Assembly: GCA_029821515.1 (NCBI GenBank)
Contig: JALGTD010000009.1
Coordinates: forward strand, 1 to 14,501
Direction: 5' to 3'
Source of the DNA: Candidatus Zipacnadia bacterium
GTDB taxonomy: Bacteria > Armatimonadota > Zipacnadia > Zipacnadales > Zipacnadaceae
Length of the DNA: 14,501 nucleotides
Position 1 is the stretch's first letter. Every line of letters starts with the position of its first letter. The notes under the pieces were generated by a model. That model saw only the letters and a program-made list of their open reading frames with translations, was not told the DNA's origin and did not search any database. The position numbers and the translations under genes were made by a program. Positions 6,548 to 13,331 of the stretch are shown in pieces.

Positions 6548-8632
6548 TCACTGCGATGCTTGCTGCTGCGTGCTTTCTGCGATAATCCGCTCCATAAGAT
6601 TGGCTGGTACTGGCTGGTAGTGGGCAAACTCCATCGTGTAGCTGGCTCGCCCCTGCGACAGAGAGCGCAGGTCAGCCGCGTAGGTAATTATCTCCGCCAT
6701 AGGAACCAGGGCCCGAACCCGCTGCAATCCTTTGCCGACGGCATCCATTCCCTGGATCTGCCCGCGCCGCCCGTTAATATCGCTCATCACATCACCCATA
6801 ATGTCGTCGGGTGTGGTCACCTCAACAACCACCACCGGCTCCAGCAGTTGCCCCCTCGCCTGGTCAAGTGCCTGGCGCATAGCCAACTTCCCAGCCATCC
6901 GAAAGGCCATATCTGACGAGTCCACCGGATGGGAACTGCCGTCATCGAGAGTGACCTGGACGTCCACCACCGGATAACCAGCTAACACTCCTGACTCCAT
7001 AGCGTCCCGAACGCCCTTTTCGACGGCCGGGATGTAATTGGTCGGCACCGCTGCGCCCCTTATCTCGTTGACAAACTCGAAGCCCTTGCCACGGGACAGT
7101 GGCTCCACCCGAATCCACACATCCCCAAACTGCCCCCGTCCCCCGGTTTGCTTCTTATGACGGCCGTGCACACGCACACTTTGCGTTATGGTCTCCCGAT
7201 AGGCAATCTTGGGCGGCTTCAAAGTTACACTGACGCCGAACCCATTCTGCAGGCGACTGGTAACAATATCAACATGCAACTGGCCCATCCCCCGAAGAAT
7301 CAGTTCTCCAGTTTCCCTATTCCGTTCGTAGGTAAAGCCGACATCTTCATCAGACAGTTGGGCCAGCGCTCCGGAAAGCTTGTCCTGGTCAGCCCGTGAT
7401 GTCGCCTCCAGTGCCACCGCATGCATACCTATGGGCAGGGGCGGACAATCAAACACTACTTTCTCCCTACCGCCATACAGAGTAGTTCCTGTACAAACAT
7501 TCTCGAGCTTGCTGACACAGCCAATATCACCGGGCGCTAATGTCCCTGCGGCAACGGCCTCGCGTCCCTGAATAAAGGACAGCCCGCTCAACTTCACATT
7601 CCGACCGGTCTGGACATCGGTTGCCGGTGCATCCGCCTGGGCCACACCCGAAACTATGCGCAGAACATTAAGTCGTCCGACATACGGGTCCAGCATTGTC
7701 TTGAATACCACCGCCGAGAACGGCTCGTCTACAACTGGAGAGCGGACAATCTCCTCACCGTCTCCGGGAGCGTGGCCAATCCACGACCCATGCATCGCGG
7801 GCGAAGGTGCAATCTGTTCCAGCAAATCAGCCAGGGCAAGTGTCCCAATACCGCGTTGGGCATCGCTGGCAACCACCGGTATAATTAGCTGCCCGGCGAT
7901 GGCATTGCGCAAGCCTTTGGCTAATTCTTCAGCGCTCAGCTCTCCCTCTTCCAAATATTTTATGGTAAGCTCATCGTCGGTAGCGGCGACTGCATCAACC
8001 AGCTCCTCACGGGCCATTTGTGCACTCTCGACAAGCTCATCGGGTATGCTGGTGCGCTGGGCATTACCGCCCTCTCCCCGAACTGCCTCCATCGCCAGCA
8101 GGTCAATTACTCCCTCAAAGTCCCCCTCGCTGCCAATGGGAAGCTGGATCGGCACTATTTCAGGGCCGATCAAACTCTCCCGAACGTTGTCCAGCACACT
8201 ATCAAAGCTGGCTCGCTCCTGGTCCAGCTTGTTTATCACCAAAATTATTGGTTGGTGTTGTCCGCGGGCTACTTCGAAAACTTTGTAAGTATGAACCTCC
8301 ACACCCGCATTGGCGTCAACCACCAGCAGGCTACAATCCGCCACCCACAGACAGGGAATCACCTCGCCAAAAAACTCCGAGTACCCCGGCGTATCAATAA
8401 GGTTTATCTTGGCGCCACGGTGTTCATAATAGCAGACTGCGGGCGAGATCGAGATCTGTCGCTCGGTTTCCTCCGCAGTAAAGTCGCAGGTTGTGCTGCC
8501 CTGGGTTATCTGTCCCATGCGATTTTTCATACCAGTGCTGAACAGCAACGCTTCGGCCAGAACTGTCTTGCCACAGCCACGGTGGCCGACTATGGCGAGA
8601 TTGCGAATGTCACTGGTTTGGTATTGCGGCAC
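6548..8632 (-). CDS. fusA2: EF-G-like translational GTPase (EF-G2 type) inserted between rpsQ and rplN
   Basis: Predicted ribosome-associated GTPase of the EF-G family, 694 residues. GTP-binding motifs: P-loop GHRGCGKT (16-23), switch I TTCDFTAEETERQISI (47-62), switch II DTPGY (80-84), NKLD (134-137) and SDA near 256. Standard EF-G has DTPGH; the Tyr form is known in the EF-G-like (EF-G2/FusA2) group, so this is probably not the main translocase. Domains II-V look complete: EIRGAAVP, AVEKG, AGYPVVDV, then the domain IV tip GSSHPVDSSDMAF with the translocation-critical His retained (His568), and LRSLSQGRASYTMEF in domain V. The start is GTG with GGGAGG 8 bases upstream. Flanking gaps are 55 and 48 bases, consistent with the operon. 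tuf just upstream of rpsJ suggests the ordinary fusA lies outside the window. The exact role (translocation, recycling or stress) is not shown. Confidence 0.93.
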   Translation of the reverse strand: MPQYQTSDIRNLAIVGHRGCGKTVLAEALLFSTGMKNRMGQITQGSTTCDFTAEETERQISISPAVCYYEHRGAKINLIDTPGYSEFFGEVIPCLWVADCSLLVVDANAGVEVHTYKVFEVARGQHQPIILVINKLDQERASFDSVLDNVRESLIGPEIVPIQLPIGSEGDFEGVIDLLAMEAVRGEGGNAQRTSIPDELVESAQMAREELVDAVAATDDELTIKYLEEGELSAEELAKGLRNAIAGQLIIPVVASDAQRGIGTLALADLLEQIAPSPAMHGSWIGHAPGDGEEIVRSPVVDEPFSAVVFKTMLDPYVGRLNVLRIVSGVAQADAPATDVQTGRNVKLSGLSFIQGREAVAAGTLAPGDIGCVSKLENVCTGTTLYGGREKVVFDCPPLPIGMHAVALEATSRADQDKLSGALAQLSDEDVGFTYERNRETGELILRGMGQLHVDIVTSRLQNGFGVSVTLKPPKIAYRETITQSVRVHGRHKKQTGGRGQFGDVWIRVEPLSRGKGFEFVNEIRGAAVPTNYIPAVEKGVRDAMESGVLAGYPVVDVQVTLDDGSSHPVDSSDMAFRMAGKLAMRQALDQARGQLLEPVVVVEVTTPDDIMGDVMSDINGRRGQIQGMDAVGKGLQRVRALVPMAEIITYAADLRSLSQGRASYTMEFAHYQPVPANLMERIIAESTQQQASQ

Positions 8633-8687
8633 CTGTTTTGCCTCCCAACTAAGACAGCTACAATGTCTCCAGGCTCCTCACCCCGGG

Positions 8688-8951
8688 TTACTCGGCGCGA
8701 GCGATGATCTTGCTCACCCGCCAGTGCTTGGTCTTGCTCAGGGGCCGGCACTCACTTACTTCAACCTGGTCACCTTCACGGCATTGGTTGCTCTCGTCGT
8801 GGGCCTTAAGCTTGGTACTACGCAGCAACACCTTGCCGTACAATGGGTGGCTATTTAGTCGCTGAATCTCGACCACGACCGTCTTGTCCATCCTATCGCT
8901 GATTACTGTGCCCAGAGCGGTACGCCCCTGGCCAACCTTCTCGGTGCTCAT
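8688..8951 (-). CDS. rpsQ: 30S ribosomal protein S17
   Basis: Primary 16S rRNA-binding protein of the small-subunit body. The 87-residue product shows the OB-fold hallmarks GTVISDRMDKTVVVEI, HPLYGKVLLRSTKLKAHDE and GDQVEVSECRPLSKTKHWRV. The ATG overlaps the rpmC stop (ATGA) and has only a weak, distant Shine-Dalgarno, so it probably depends on translational coupling to rpmC. It ends the S10-type block here; the next gene is the EF-G-like GTPase instead of rplN. Confidence 0.97.
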   Translation of the reverse strand: MSTEKVGQGRTALGTVISDRMDKTVVVEIQRLNSHPLYGKVLLRSTKLKAHDESNQCREGDQVEVSECRPLSKTKHWRVSKIIARAE

Positions 8952-9175
8952 TGATTGATTCCCAACTCCCGCTCGCGCAGAATGGTGTTAATGCGGGCAA
9001 TAGCTTTACGATACTTACGAACCCGCTTCGGATCTTCAATTTGGCCAGAAGCCAACCGGAACCGCAGGTTAAACAAACTCTCGATGATATGCCGCTTACG
9101 GTCCCGCAACTCTTCGTCACCGGCCCTGCGCAACTGATCAACAAACTGGCGATTTGTATCAACGGTGTCAGGCAT
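8948..9175 (-). CDS. rpmC: 50S ribosomal protein L29
   Basis: Small helical large-subunit protein near the tunnel exit, beside L23. The 75 residues include an N-terminal segment (MPDTVDTNRQFVDQL) a little longer than usual, then the L29 core LFNLRFRLASGQIEDPKRVRKYRKAIARINTILRERE. I chose ATG 9175 because GGGAGG lies 7 bases upstream; a TTG at 9196 would put the Shine-Dalgarno inside the gene. It overlaps rplP by 8 bases upstream and rpsQ by 4 bases downstream. Confidence 0.95.
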   Translation of the reverse strand: MPDTVDTNRQFVDQLRRAGDEELRDRKRHIIESLFNLRFRLASGQIEDPKRVRKYRKAIARINTILRERELGINQ

Positions 9176-9587
9176 CGTAGTCCTCCCGACTGACAAACTT
9201 ACACTTAATCGGCAGTTTGTGGGCCGCTCTGCGCATTGCCTCGCGGGCAGTCTCGCCGGGTACGCCTCCCATTTCGAACATCATCCGACCGGGCTTGACA
9301 ACCGCCACATAGTATTCAACCGCGCCTTTGCCCTTGCCCATACGAGTCTCGGCCGGTTTCTTGGTAACCGGCTTGTCCGGGAATATGCGAATCCACACTT
9401 TTCCCCCGCGCCGGGCTGCTCGGGCCATGGACACACGAGCTGCCTCTATCTGCCGCGAGTTAATCCAACCCGGTTCCAGCGCCTGAAGTCCGAACTCGCC
9501 AAAGTTCAGAGTGCTGCCGCGGTAAGAGAGTCCTCGCATCCGACCCCGGTGCTGCTTTGCATGCTTCAGTCGCTTAGGCATCAACAT
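9168..9587 (-). CDS. rplP: 50S ribosomal protein L16
   Basis: Large-subunit protein next to the A site, needed for late assembly. The 139-residue product begins MLMPKRLKHAKQHRGRMRG, the canonical L16 start, and has the conserved GWINSRQIEAARVSMARAARR, KPVTKKPAETRMGKGKG and PGRMMFEMGG segments. I chose ATG 9587 because GAGGAGG ends 9 bases upstream; other in-frame ATGs at 9596 and 9581 have poorer spacing. It overlaps the end of rpsC by 14 bases, and its Shine-Dalgarno is encoded within the last acidic codons of S3. Confidence 0.96.
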   Translation of the reverse strand: MLMPKRLKHAKQHRGRMRGLSYRGSTLNFGEFGLQALEPGWINSRQIEAARVSMARAARRGGKVWIRIFPDKPVTKKPAETRMGKGKGAVEYYVAVVKPGRMMFEMGGVPGETAREAMRRAAHKLPIKCKFVSREDYDA

Positions 9588-10722
9588 CTTCAACATCCTC
9601 CTCAATCGCCTCTACCGCTACAGTTGGCTGACTCGCTTCCTGCTCAGCCGCCTCGCTCTCTTCGACTGGTTCGTCTGACTGACTGGCAACTTCGTCCACT
9701 TCATCAACTTCAGTAGGCTCGGCAGCATCACTCTCCGGCAGCTCCTCCTCAGCTTCCAACTCAGCCTCCTCCGCGCCGGCCTCTACCGCGGCCTCAACAG
9801 CCTCTGGCTCGGCAGCATCACTCTCCGGCGGCTCCTCCTCAGCTTCCAATTCAGCCTCCTCCGCGCCGGCCTCTACCGCGGCCTCAACAGCCTCTGGCTC
9901 GGCAGCATCACTCTCCGGCAGCTCCTCCTCAGCTTCCAATTCAGCCTCCTCCGCGCCGGCCTCTACTGCGGCCTCGGCAGCTTCTGCTTCGACAGACGGG
10001 GCCATCTCTGCTTCCAAACCCTCCTCGCGTTCCATCCGCAAGGCCTCTTCTTCCAACTCTTCCCAGACATCTTTTTCTTCTCTCTTCTTCGGTGGCAAGA
10101 CTTCACCCTTATATATCCACACCTTTACTCCGATGTTCCCATAACTGGTCTTGGCCTCGGTGATGCCGTAATCAATTTCGGCTCGCAGAGTCTGCAGCGG
10201 GACAGGTCCTTCGGGCCCCATCTTCTCGCGACGCGCTATCTCCGCACCATTTATCCTGCCAGCAATCTCACAACGTACCCCCTTGGCACCGCGTTCCAAA
10301 GCCCGTTCCATGGCCTGGCCCATAGCCCGCCTGGGCGAGACCCGCCGCTCGATCTGCCAGGCGATGTTTTCAGCCACCAGTTGCGCGCAGGTATCCGGCT
10401 GGGAGGTTTCTTCCACATTTATCCGTACTTTCGTGTCAACTGTCTTCTGAAGCTGCTGGCGGAGCCGATCTACGTCGCGTCCGCCCCGACCGATCATAAT
10501 CCCAGGCCTGGCAGCCTCAATGGTAACCGTTACGGTGTCGGCAGTGCGGTCAATAATAATATCAGAGATAGCGGCATTACGCTGCTTATCATGAATATAC
10601 TCGCGGATCTTGATATCCTCAATAAGCTGCCTACGATACCGTTCGCCCTCGGCAAACCAGCGGCTGCGCGGCTTGCGAATACTGACCAGACGAAAACCGT
10701 ACGGATGAACTTTTTGACCCAT
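9574..10722 (-). CDS. rpsC: 30S ribosomal protein S3 with a long acidic C-terminal tail
   Basis: Small-subunit head protein at the mRNA entry channel. Residues 1-210 are an ordinary S3: start MGQKVHPYGFRL, KH-domain loop GIMIGRGG (74-81), VAENIAWQIERRVSPRRAM, GAKGVRCEIAGR, DYGITEAKTSYG and VWIYKGEVLP. Typical S3 proteins end within a few to a few dozen residues of this point, but here another 172 residues follow (382 in total). After Arg232 the last 150 residues contain no Lys or Arg and 63 Glu or Asp. The middle of the tail consists of three near-identical 30-residue units built on AVEAGAEEAELEAEEELPES. The ATG has GAGGAG 9 bases upstream. rplP begins inside its last codons. The tail is predicted to be disordered or a charged helix; its function is unknown. 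Confidence 0.96.
   Translation of the reverse strand: MGQKVHPYGFRLVSIRKPRSRWFAEGERYRRQLIEDIKIREYIHDKQRNAAISDIIIDRTADTVTVTIEAARPGIMIGRGGRDVDRLRQQLQKTVDTKVRINVEETSQPDTCAQLVAENIAWQIERRVSPRRAMGQAMERALERGAKGVRCEIAGRINGAEIARREKMGPEGPVPLQTLRAEIDYGITEAKTSYGNIGVKVWIYKGEVLPPKKREEKDVWEELEEEALRMEREEGLEAEMAPSVEAEAAEAAVEAGAEEAELEAEEELPESDAAEPEAVEAAVEAGAEEAELEAEEEPPESDAAEPEAVEAAVEAGAEEAELEAEEELPESDAAEPTEVDEVDEVASQSDEPVEESEAAEQEASQPTVAVEAIEEDVEDVDA
9716..9985. repeat. Three tandem copies of a 90-bp unit inside rpsC
   Basis: Copies start at 9716, 9806 and 9896. The first two copies differ at only two bases (9740 vs 9830, a Leu/Pro change, and 9760 vs 9850, silent); the third is equally close at first, then diverges in its last 25 bases. 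The period is in frame, 30 residues. Conservation of silent bases suggests recent duplication or ongoing homogenisation by slippage or recombination. Confidence 0.95.
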
Positions 10723-10752
10723 TCACGTCACTCCTCTTGTATCAACTGCCAG

Positions 10753-11103
10753 TCAGACCTCGTCATCGCTCTCATCACTGACAACAATAGTAATATGGCA
10801 GGTGGGTCGTATATATATATCGGCACGGCCGCGCGCACGCGGTCGCATCCGCCGCATACGCGGGCCCTCATCTACCATTGCTCTGCTCACAATCATCTCT
10901 TCGCGGTCCATATCGTGGTTATTTTCCCCATTGGCTACTGCTGAATTCAGGCATTTCAAAACCTCACCGGCTGCTGGCGAGGCCTGCACATCCAGGATTG
11001 CCTGGGCTTCATCTATGGCGCAGCCCCGGATCAGCTCAATAAACTTACGAGCTTTACGAGGTCCGCGGTGTACCCATTTTGCTACTGCGCGCGCTTCCAT
11101 CAT
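10753..11103 (-). CDS. rplV: 50S ribosomal protein L22
   Basis: Large-subunit protein whose beta-hairpin lines the peptide-exit tunnel. The 116-residue product contains EARAVAKWVHRGPRKARKFIELIRG, then AGEVLKCLNSAVANGENNHDMD and the tunnel-hairpin region RMRRMRPRARGRADIYIRPTCHITIVV. The C-terminus ends in a short acidic run, SDESDDEV. Two consecutive ATGs (11103, 11100) follow AGGAG by 6 and 9 bases; I give the first. It lies in the usual place between rpsS and rpsC. Confidence 0.96.
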   Translation of the reverse strand: MMEARAVAKWVHRGPRKARKFIELIRGCAIDEAQAILDVQASPAAGEVLKCLNSAVANGENNHDMDREEMIVSRAMVDEGPRMRRMRPRARGRADIYIRPTCHITIVVSDESDDEV

Positions 11104-11137
11104 CAACTTCTCCTGTCATCTGCTCAAACCAGCAACA

Positions 11138-11470
11138 CTACTCTTCGACTATCGCACCAGGCGGGCGGCGCCTGGGTCCTTCCTCGGCCGCCCCGGCCTC
11201 GGCATGGGCTCGGCCCCGCCGCATTCCCCGGAAAGTACGGGTTGCGGCAAACTCGCCCAGTTTATGGCCGACCATATTCTCGGTGATATAGACCGGAATA
11301 TGCCTCCGGCCATCATGGACCGCGATAGTATGCCCTACCATTTCAGGGAAGACCGTCGAGCGACGCGACCAGGTACGGATGACCTGCCGCTCACCAGTAG
11401 CGTTCATTTGCTCGATCTTCTTCATCAGCTTTTCGTCAACAAAGGGCCCTTTTTTGGTGGATCGTGGCAC
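11138..11470 (-). CDS. rpsS: 30S ribosomal protein S19 with C-terminal extension
   Basis: Small-subunit head protein that contacts S13 and lies near the A-site tRNA. Residues 1-86 are a standard S19 (MPRSTKKGPFVDEKL, IRTWSRRSTVFPEMVGHTIAVHDG, ITENMVGHKLGEFAATRTFRG). The total of 110 residues exceeds the usual 92 or so because of an Ala/Glu/Arg/Pro-rich tail (EAGAAEEGPRRRPPGAIVEE). The start is GTG with GGGAGG 7-8 bases upstream; that Shine-Dalgarno can pair with an ACCTCC just before it. Confidence 0.96.
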   Translation of the reverse strand: MPRSTKKGPFVDEKLMKKIEQMNATGERQVIRTWSRRSTVFPEMVGHTIAVHDGRRHIPVYITENMVGHKLGEFAATRTFRGMRRGRAHAEAGAAEEGPRRRPPGAIVEE

Positions 11471-11476
11471 CGGACA

Positions 11477-11490
11477 ACCTCCCAGGAGGT
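11477..11490 (-). promoter_or_regulatory. Self-complementary Shine-Dalgarno of rpsS
   Basis: On the RNA strand ACCUCCUGGGAGGU is a perfect palindrome containing the rpsS Shine-Dalgarno. Folded as a 5-bp stem (ACCUC/GAGGU) with a 4-base loop it would hide the ribosome-binding site. A weak element; the role is inferred. Confidence 0.3.
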
Positions 11491-11502
11491 CAACTACTCC
11501 AA

Positions 11503-12339
11503 TTATCGCTTGCTGCGACGGCTTCGCACAATGTACTTATTCGACGCCTTTTTCCGGTTACGAGTTATCTTGCCCAGAGTCTTCTTTCCCCACGGGCTTA
11601 GCGGGCTGGGGTGCCCAATCGGGGCCTTCCCCTCGCCGCCGCCATGAGGGTGATCCACCGGATTCATCGCCGAGCCGCGCACATGCGGGCGCCTGCTCCG
11701 CCAACGAGCCCGCCCCGCCTTGCCATCCCTGACGTTGATATGATCAACATTGCTCACCCGCCCGACCGTCGCCCGACATTCAGTGAGCACCAGGCGAACT
11801 TCGCCCGACGGCAGGTGCAAATGCACATAATTGCCTTCGCGAGCCGCCACGCGGGCCGCCGATCCGGCACCTCGGGCTATTTGCCCACCCCGACCCGGCT
11901 GCAGCTCTACATTGTGGACAACCGTACCAACCGGAATCTGTCCCAGTGGCAGGCAGTTGCCGGGGCGAATTGGCACGACCTCGCCCGAGATGACCATCTG
12001 GCCCTTCTCCAGCTCCTGCGGAGCCAAAATGTAACGCTTCTCTCCGTCTACGTAATGTAGCAGGGCCAGATGTGCAGAACGACCTGGATCGTATTCGATA
12101 GCTGCTACTTTCGCTTCGATATCGTCTTTGTTACGCTTGAAATCCACCAGCCGAATTCGCCGCTTGTGGCCGCCACCACGGTGCCGAGCAGTGATACGCC
12201 CATCCACATTTCGCCCCGCCTTGCTCTTGGACGGGATCGTCAGTGCCTTCTCTGGTTGCTTCTTGTCCAGACCGGACCGGTCCAGCGAGGTATGGGTACG
12301 CTGACTTGGTGTGGTTGGCTTGTGCTCTTTGACGGGCAT
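11503..12339 (-). CDS. rplB: 50S ribosomal protein L2
   Basis: Large-subunit protein required for subunit association and peptidyl-transferase centre assembly. The 278-residue length is typical. The N-terminal RNA-binding domain carries GRITARHRGGGHKRRIRLVDFKR (47-69), and the C-terminal domain ends with NPVDHPHGGGEGKAPIG (226-242), where His230 corresponds to the E. coli His229 long implicated near the peptidyl-transferase centre. The basic C-terminus NRKKASNKYIVRSRRSKR is normal. The ATG is preceded by AAGGAAG. It lies 39 bases after rplW. Confidence 0.98.
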   Translation of the reverse strand: MPVKEHKPTTPSQRTHTSLDRSGLDKKQPEKALTIPSKSKAGRNVDGRITARHRGGGHKRRIRLVDFKRNKDDIEAKVAAIEYDPGRSAHLALLHYVDGEKRYILAPQELEKGQMVISGEVVPIRPGNCLPLGQIPVGTVVHNVELQPGRGGQIARGAGSAARVAAREGNYVHLHLPSGEVRLVLTECRATVGRVSNVDHINVRDGKAGRARWRSRRPHVRGSAMNPVDHPHGGGEGKAPIGHPSPLSPWGKKTLGKITRNRKKASNKYIVRSRRSKR

Positions 12340-12378
12340 TGTCTTCTTCCTTACTCCACTGACTGCCAGTGATACTTA

Positions 12379-12690
12379 TTAAACATCAACCAGGTCTATA
12401 TGATCGCCTGGCGCCACAGTGACGATTGCCTTCTTGCGTCGAGCCGTCTTGCCAGTACGGTGCCGGTAGCTGTGCTGTCGGGCCTTGCCCTTGACGTTCA
12501 TCGTGTTTACCTTGATAACTCGAACGTCAAACAACGCTTCAATAGCATGACGAATCTGAATCTTATTGGCGTCAGAGTGCACCTCAAAATGGTATTTATT
12601 CTCCCGCTCAGCCTGCTCCATACTTTTTTCACTGATTATAGGAGCGCGGATCATATTGCGGTATTCTTCCAGTTGCTCAGGCAATCGCAT
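12379..12690 (-). CDS. rplW: 50S ribosomal protein L23
   Basis: Large-subunit protein at the tunnel exit and docking site for trigger factor and SRP. The 103 residues include the family signatures IRAPIISEKSMEQAERENKYHFEV, DANKIQIRHAIEALFDVRVIKVNTMNVKGKARQ and a basic region ending in KKAIVTVAPGDHIDLVDV. The ATG at 12690 lies 8 bases after GGGAGG and overlaps the end of rplD by 14 bases, so the two are translationally coupled. Confidence 0.97.
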   Translation of the reverse strand: MRLPEQLEEYRNMIRAPIISEKSMEQAERENKYHFEVHSDANKIQIRHAIEALFDVRVIKVNTMNVKGKARQHSYRHRTGKTARRKKAIVTVAPGDHIDLVDV

Positions 12691-13324
12691 CGGCTTCGCC
12701 TCCCGCGCCCATTTCTGCCAGAGCCTGACGGGTTATGATAATATGGTTGGCCCACAACACATCGCGGACACTGAAATGGGGCACCTCGCGCGTGGCCAGA
12801 TGAGGTATATTGCGCGAGCTGAGATAGATATACTGGTCCAGGTACTCGTCTTCACTCAGCAGCACCAGGATATTGCCGTCACATACCAGATTCTCCAACA
12901 TCGCCACAACTGTTTTGGTGCGAATTTCGTCAACCTTAATCTCGTCAATGATTACAACACTGCCGTCGGCCACCTGCGCCGACAGGGCGCTTTGCAGGGC
13001 CTTGCGCCGCATTTTTTTGGGTAGCTTGACTCGCCGGCGCTGGCCACGGGGGCCATGAGCCTTGCTGCCTCCGACGAATATCGGAGCGCTCTGGGCCCCA
13101 TGACGGGCCCGGCCGGTGCCCTTCTGGCGATACCATTTAGCCTTGGTCAGGTTGATCTCCGATCGGGTCTTGGTGCGTCCAGCATACTGCTTGCGCCTGC
13201 GGTCTACCGTCACCAGGGCCTGATGGATCAGATCATGATGCAACGGCGCAGCGAACCACTCTTCGCTGAGCTGAATCTCGTCCACCTTTCGACCGGCCAT
13301 ATCGTTCACTGCCATCGTCGGCAT
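12677..13324 (-). CDS. rplD: 50S ribosomal protein L4
   Basis: Large-subunit protein with a long loop reaching the exit tunnel; in E. coli it also represses the S10 operon. The 215-residue product fits the family. I chose ATG 13324 because AAGGA lies upstream and the frame further upstream only overlaps rplC with unrelated sequence. Hallmarks are HQALVTVDRRRKQYAGRTKTRSE, the tunnel-loop WYRQKGTGRARHGAQSAPIFVGG (64-86), GPRGQRRRVKLPKKMRRKAL and a C-terminal VRDVLWANHIIITRQAL. No S10-leader-like structure is recognisable upstream in this window. Confidence 0.96.
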   Translation of the reverse strand: MPTMAVNDMAGRKVDEIQLSEEWFAAPLHHDLIHQALVTVDRRRKQYAGRTKTRSEINLTKAKWYRQKGTGRARHGAQSAPIFVGGSKAHGPRGQRRRVKLPKKMRRKALQSALSAQVADGSVVIIDEIKVDEIRTKTVVAMLENLVCDGNILVLLSEDEYLDQYIYLSSRNIPHLATREVPHFSVRDVLWANHIIITRQALAEMGAGGEADAIA

Positions 13325-13331
13325 CAGCAGT

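Noticed and set aside
5636..6916. 426-codon plus-strand open frame
   Set aside because: It lies antisense to rplX, rplN and part of the EF-G-like gene, spans their gaps without its own signals, and the protein is low-complexity His/Leu/Pro-rich with no recognisable domain. A shadow frame caused by coding-strand composition.
9716..9985. CRISPR-like array
   Set aside because: The repeats are directly adjacent 90-bp units in frame inside rpsC with no spacers.
10802..11647. 281-codon plus-strand open frame
   Set aside because: Antisense to rplV, rpsS and rplB, all clearly real; Arg/Pro/Ser-rich with no family resemblance.
12357..12371. 5-bp CACTG/CAGTG hairpin before rplB
   Set aside because: Too short to argue for function.
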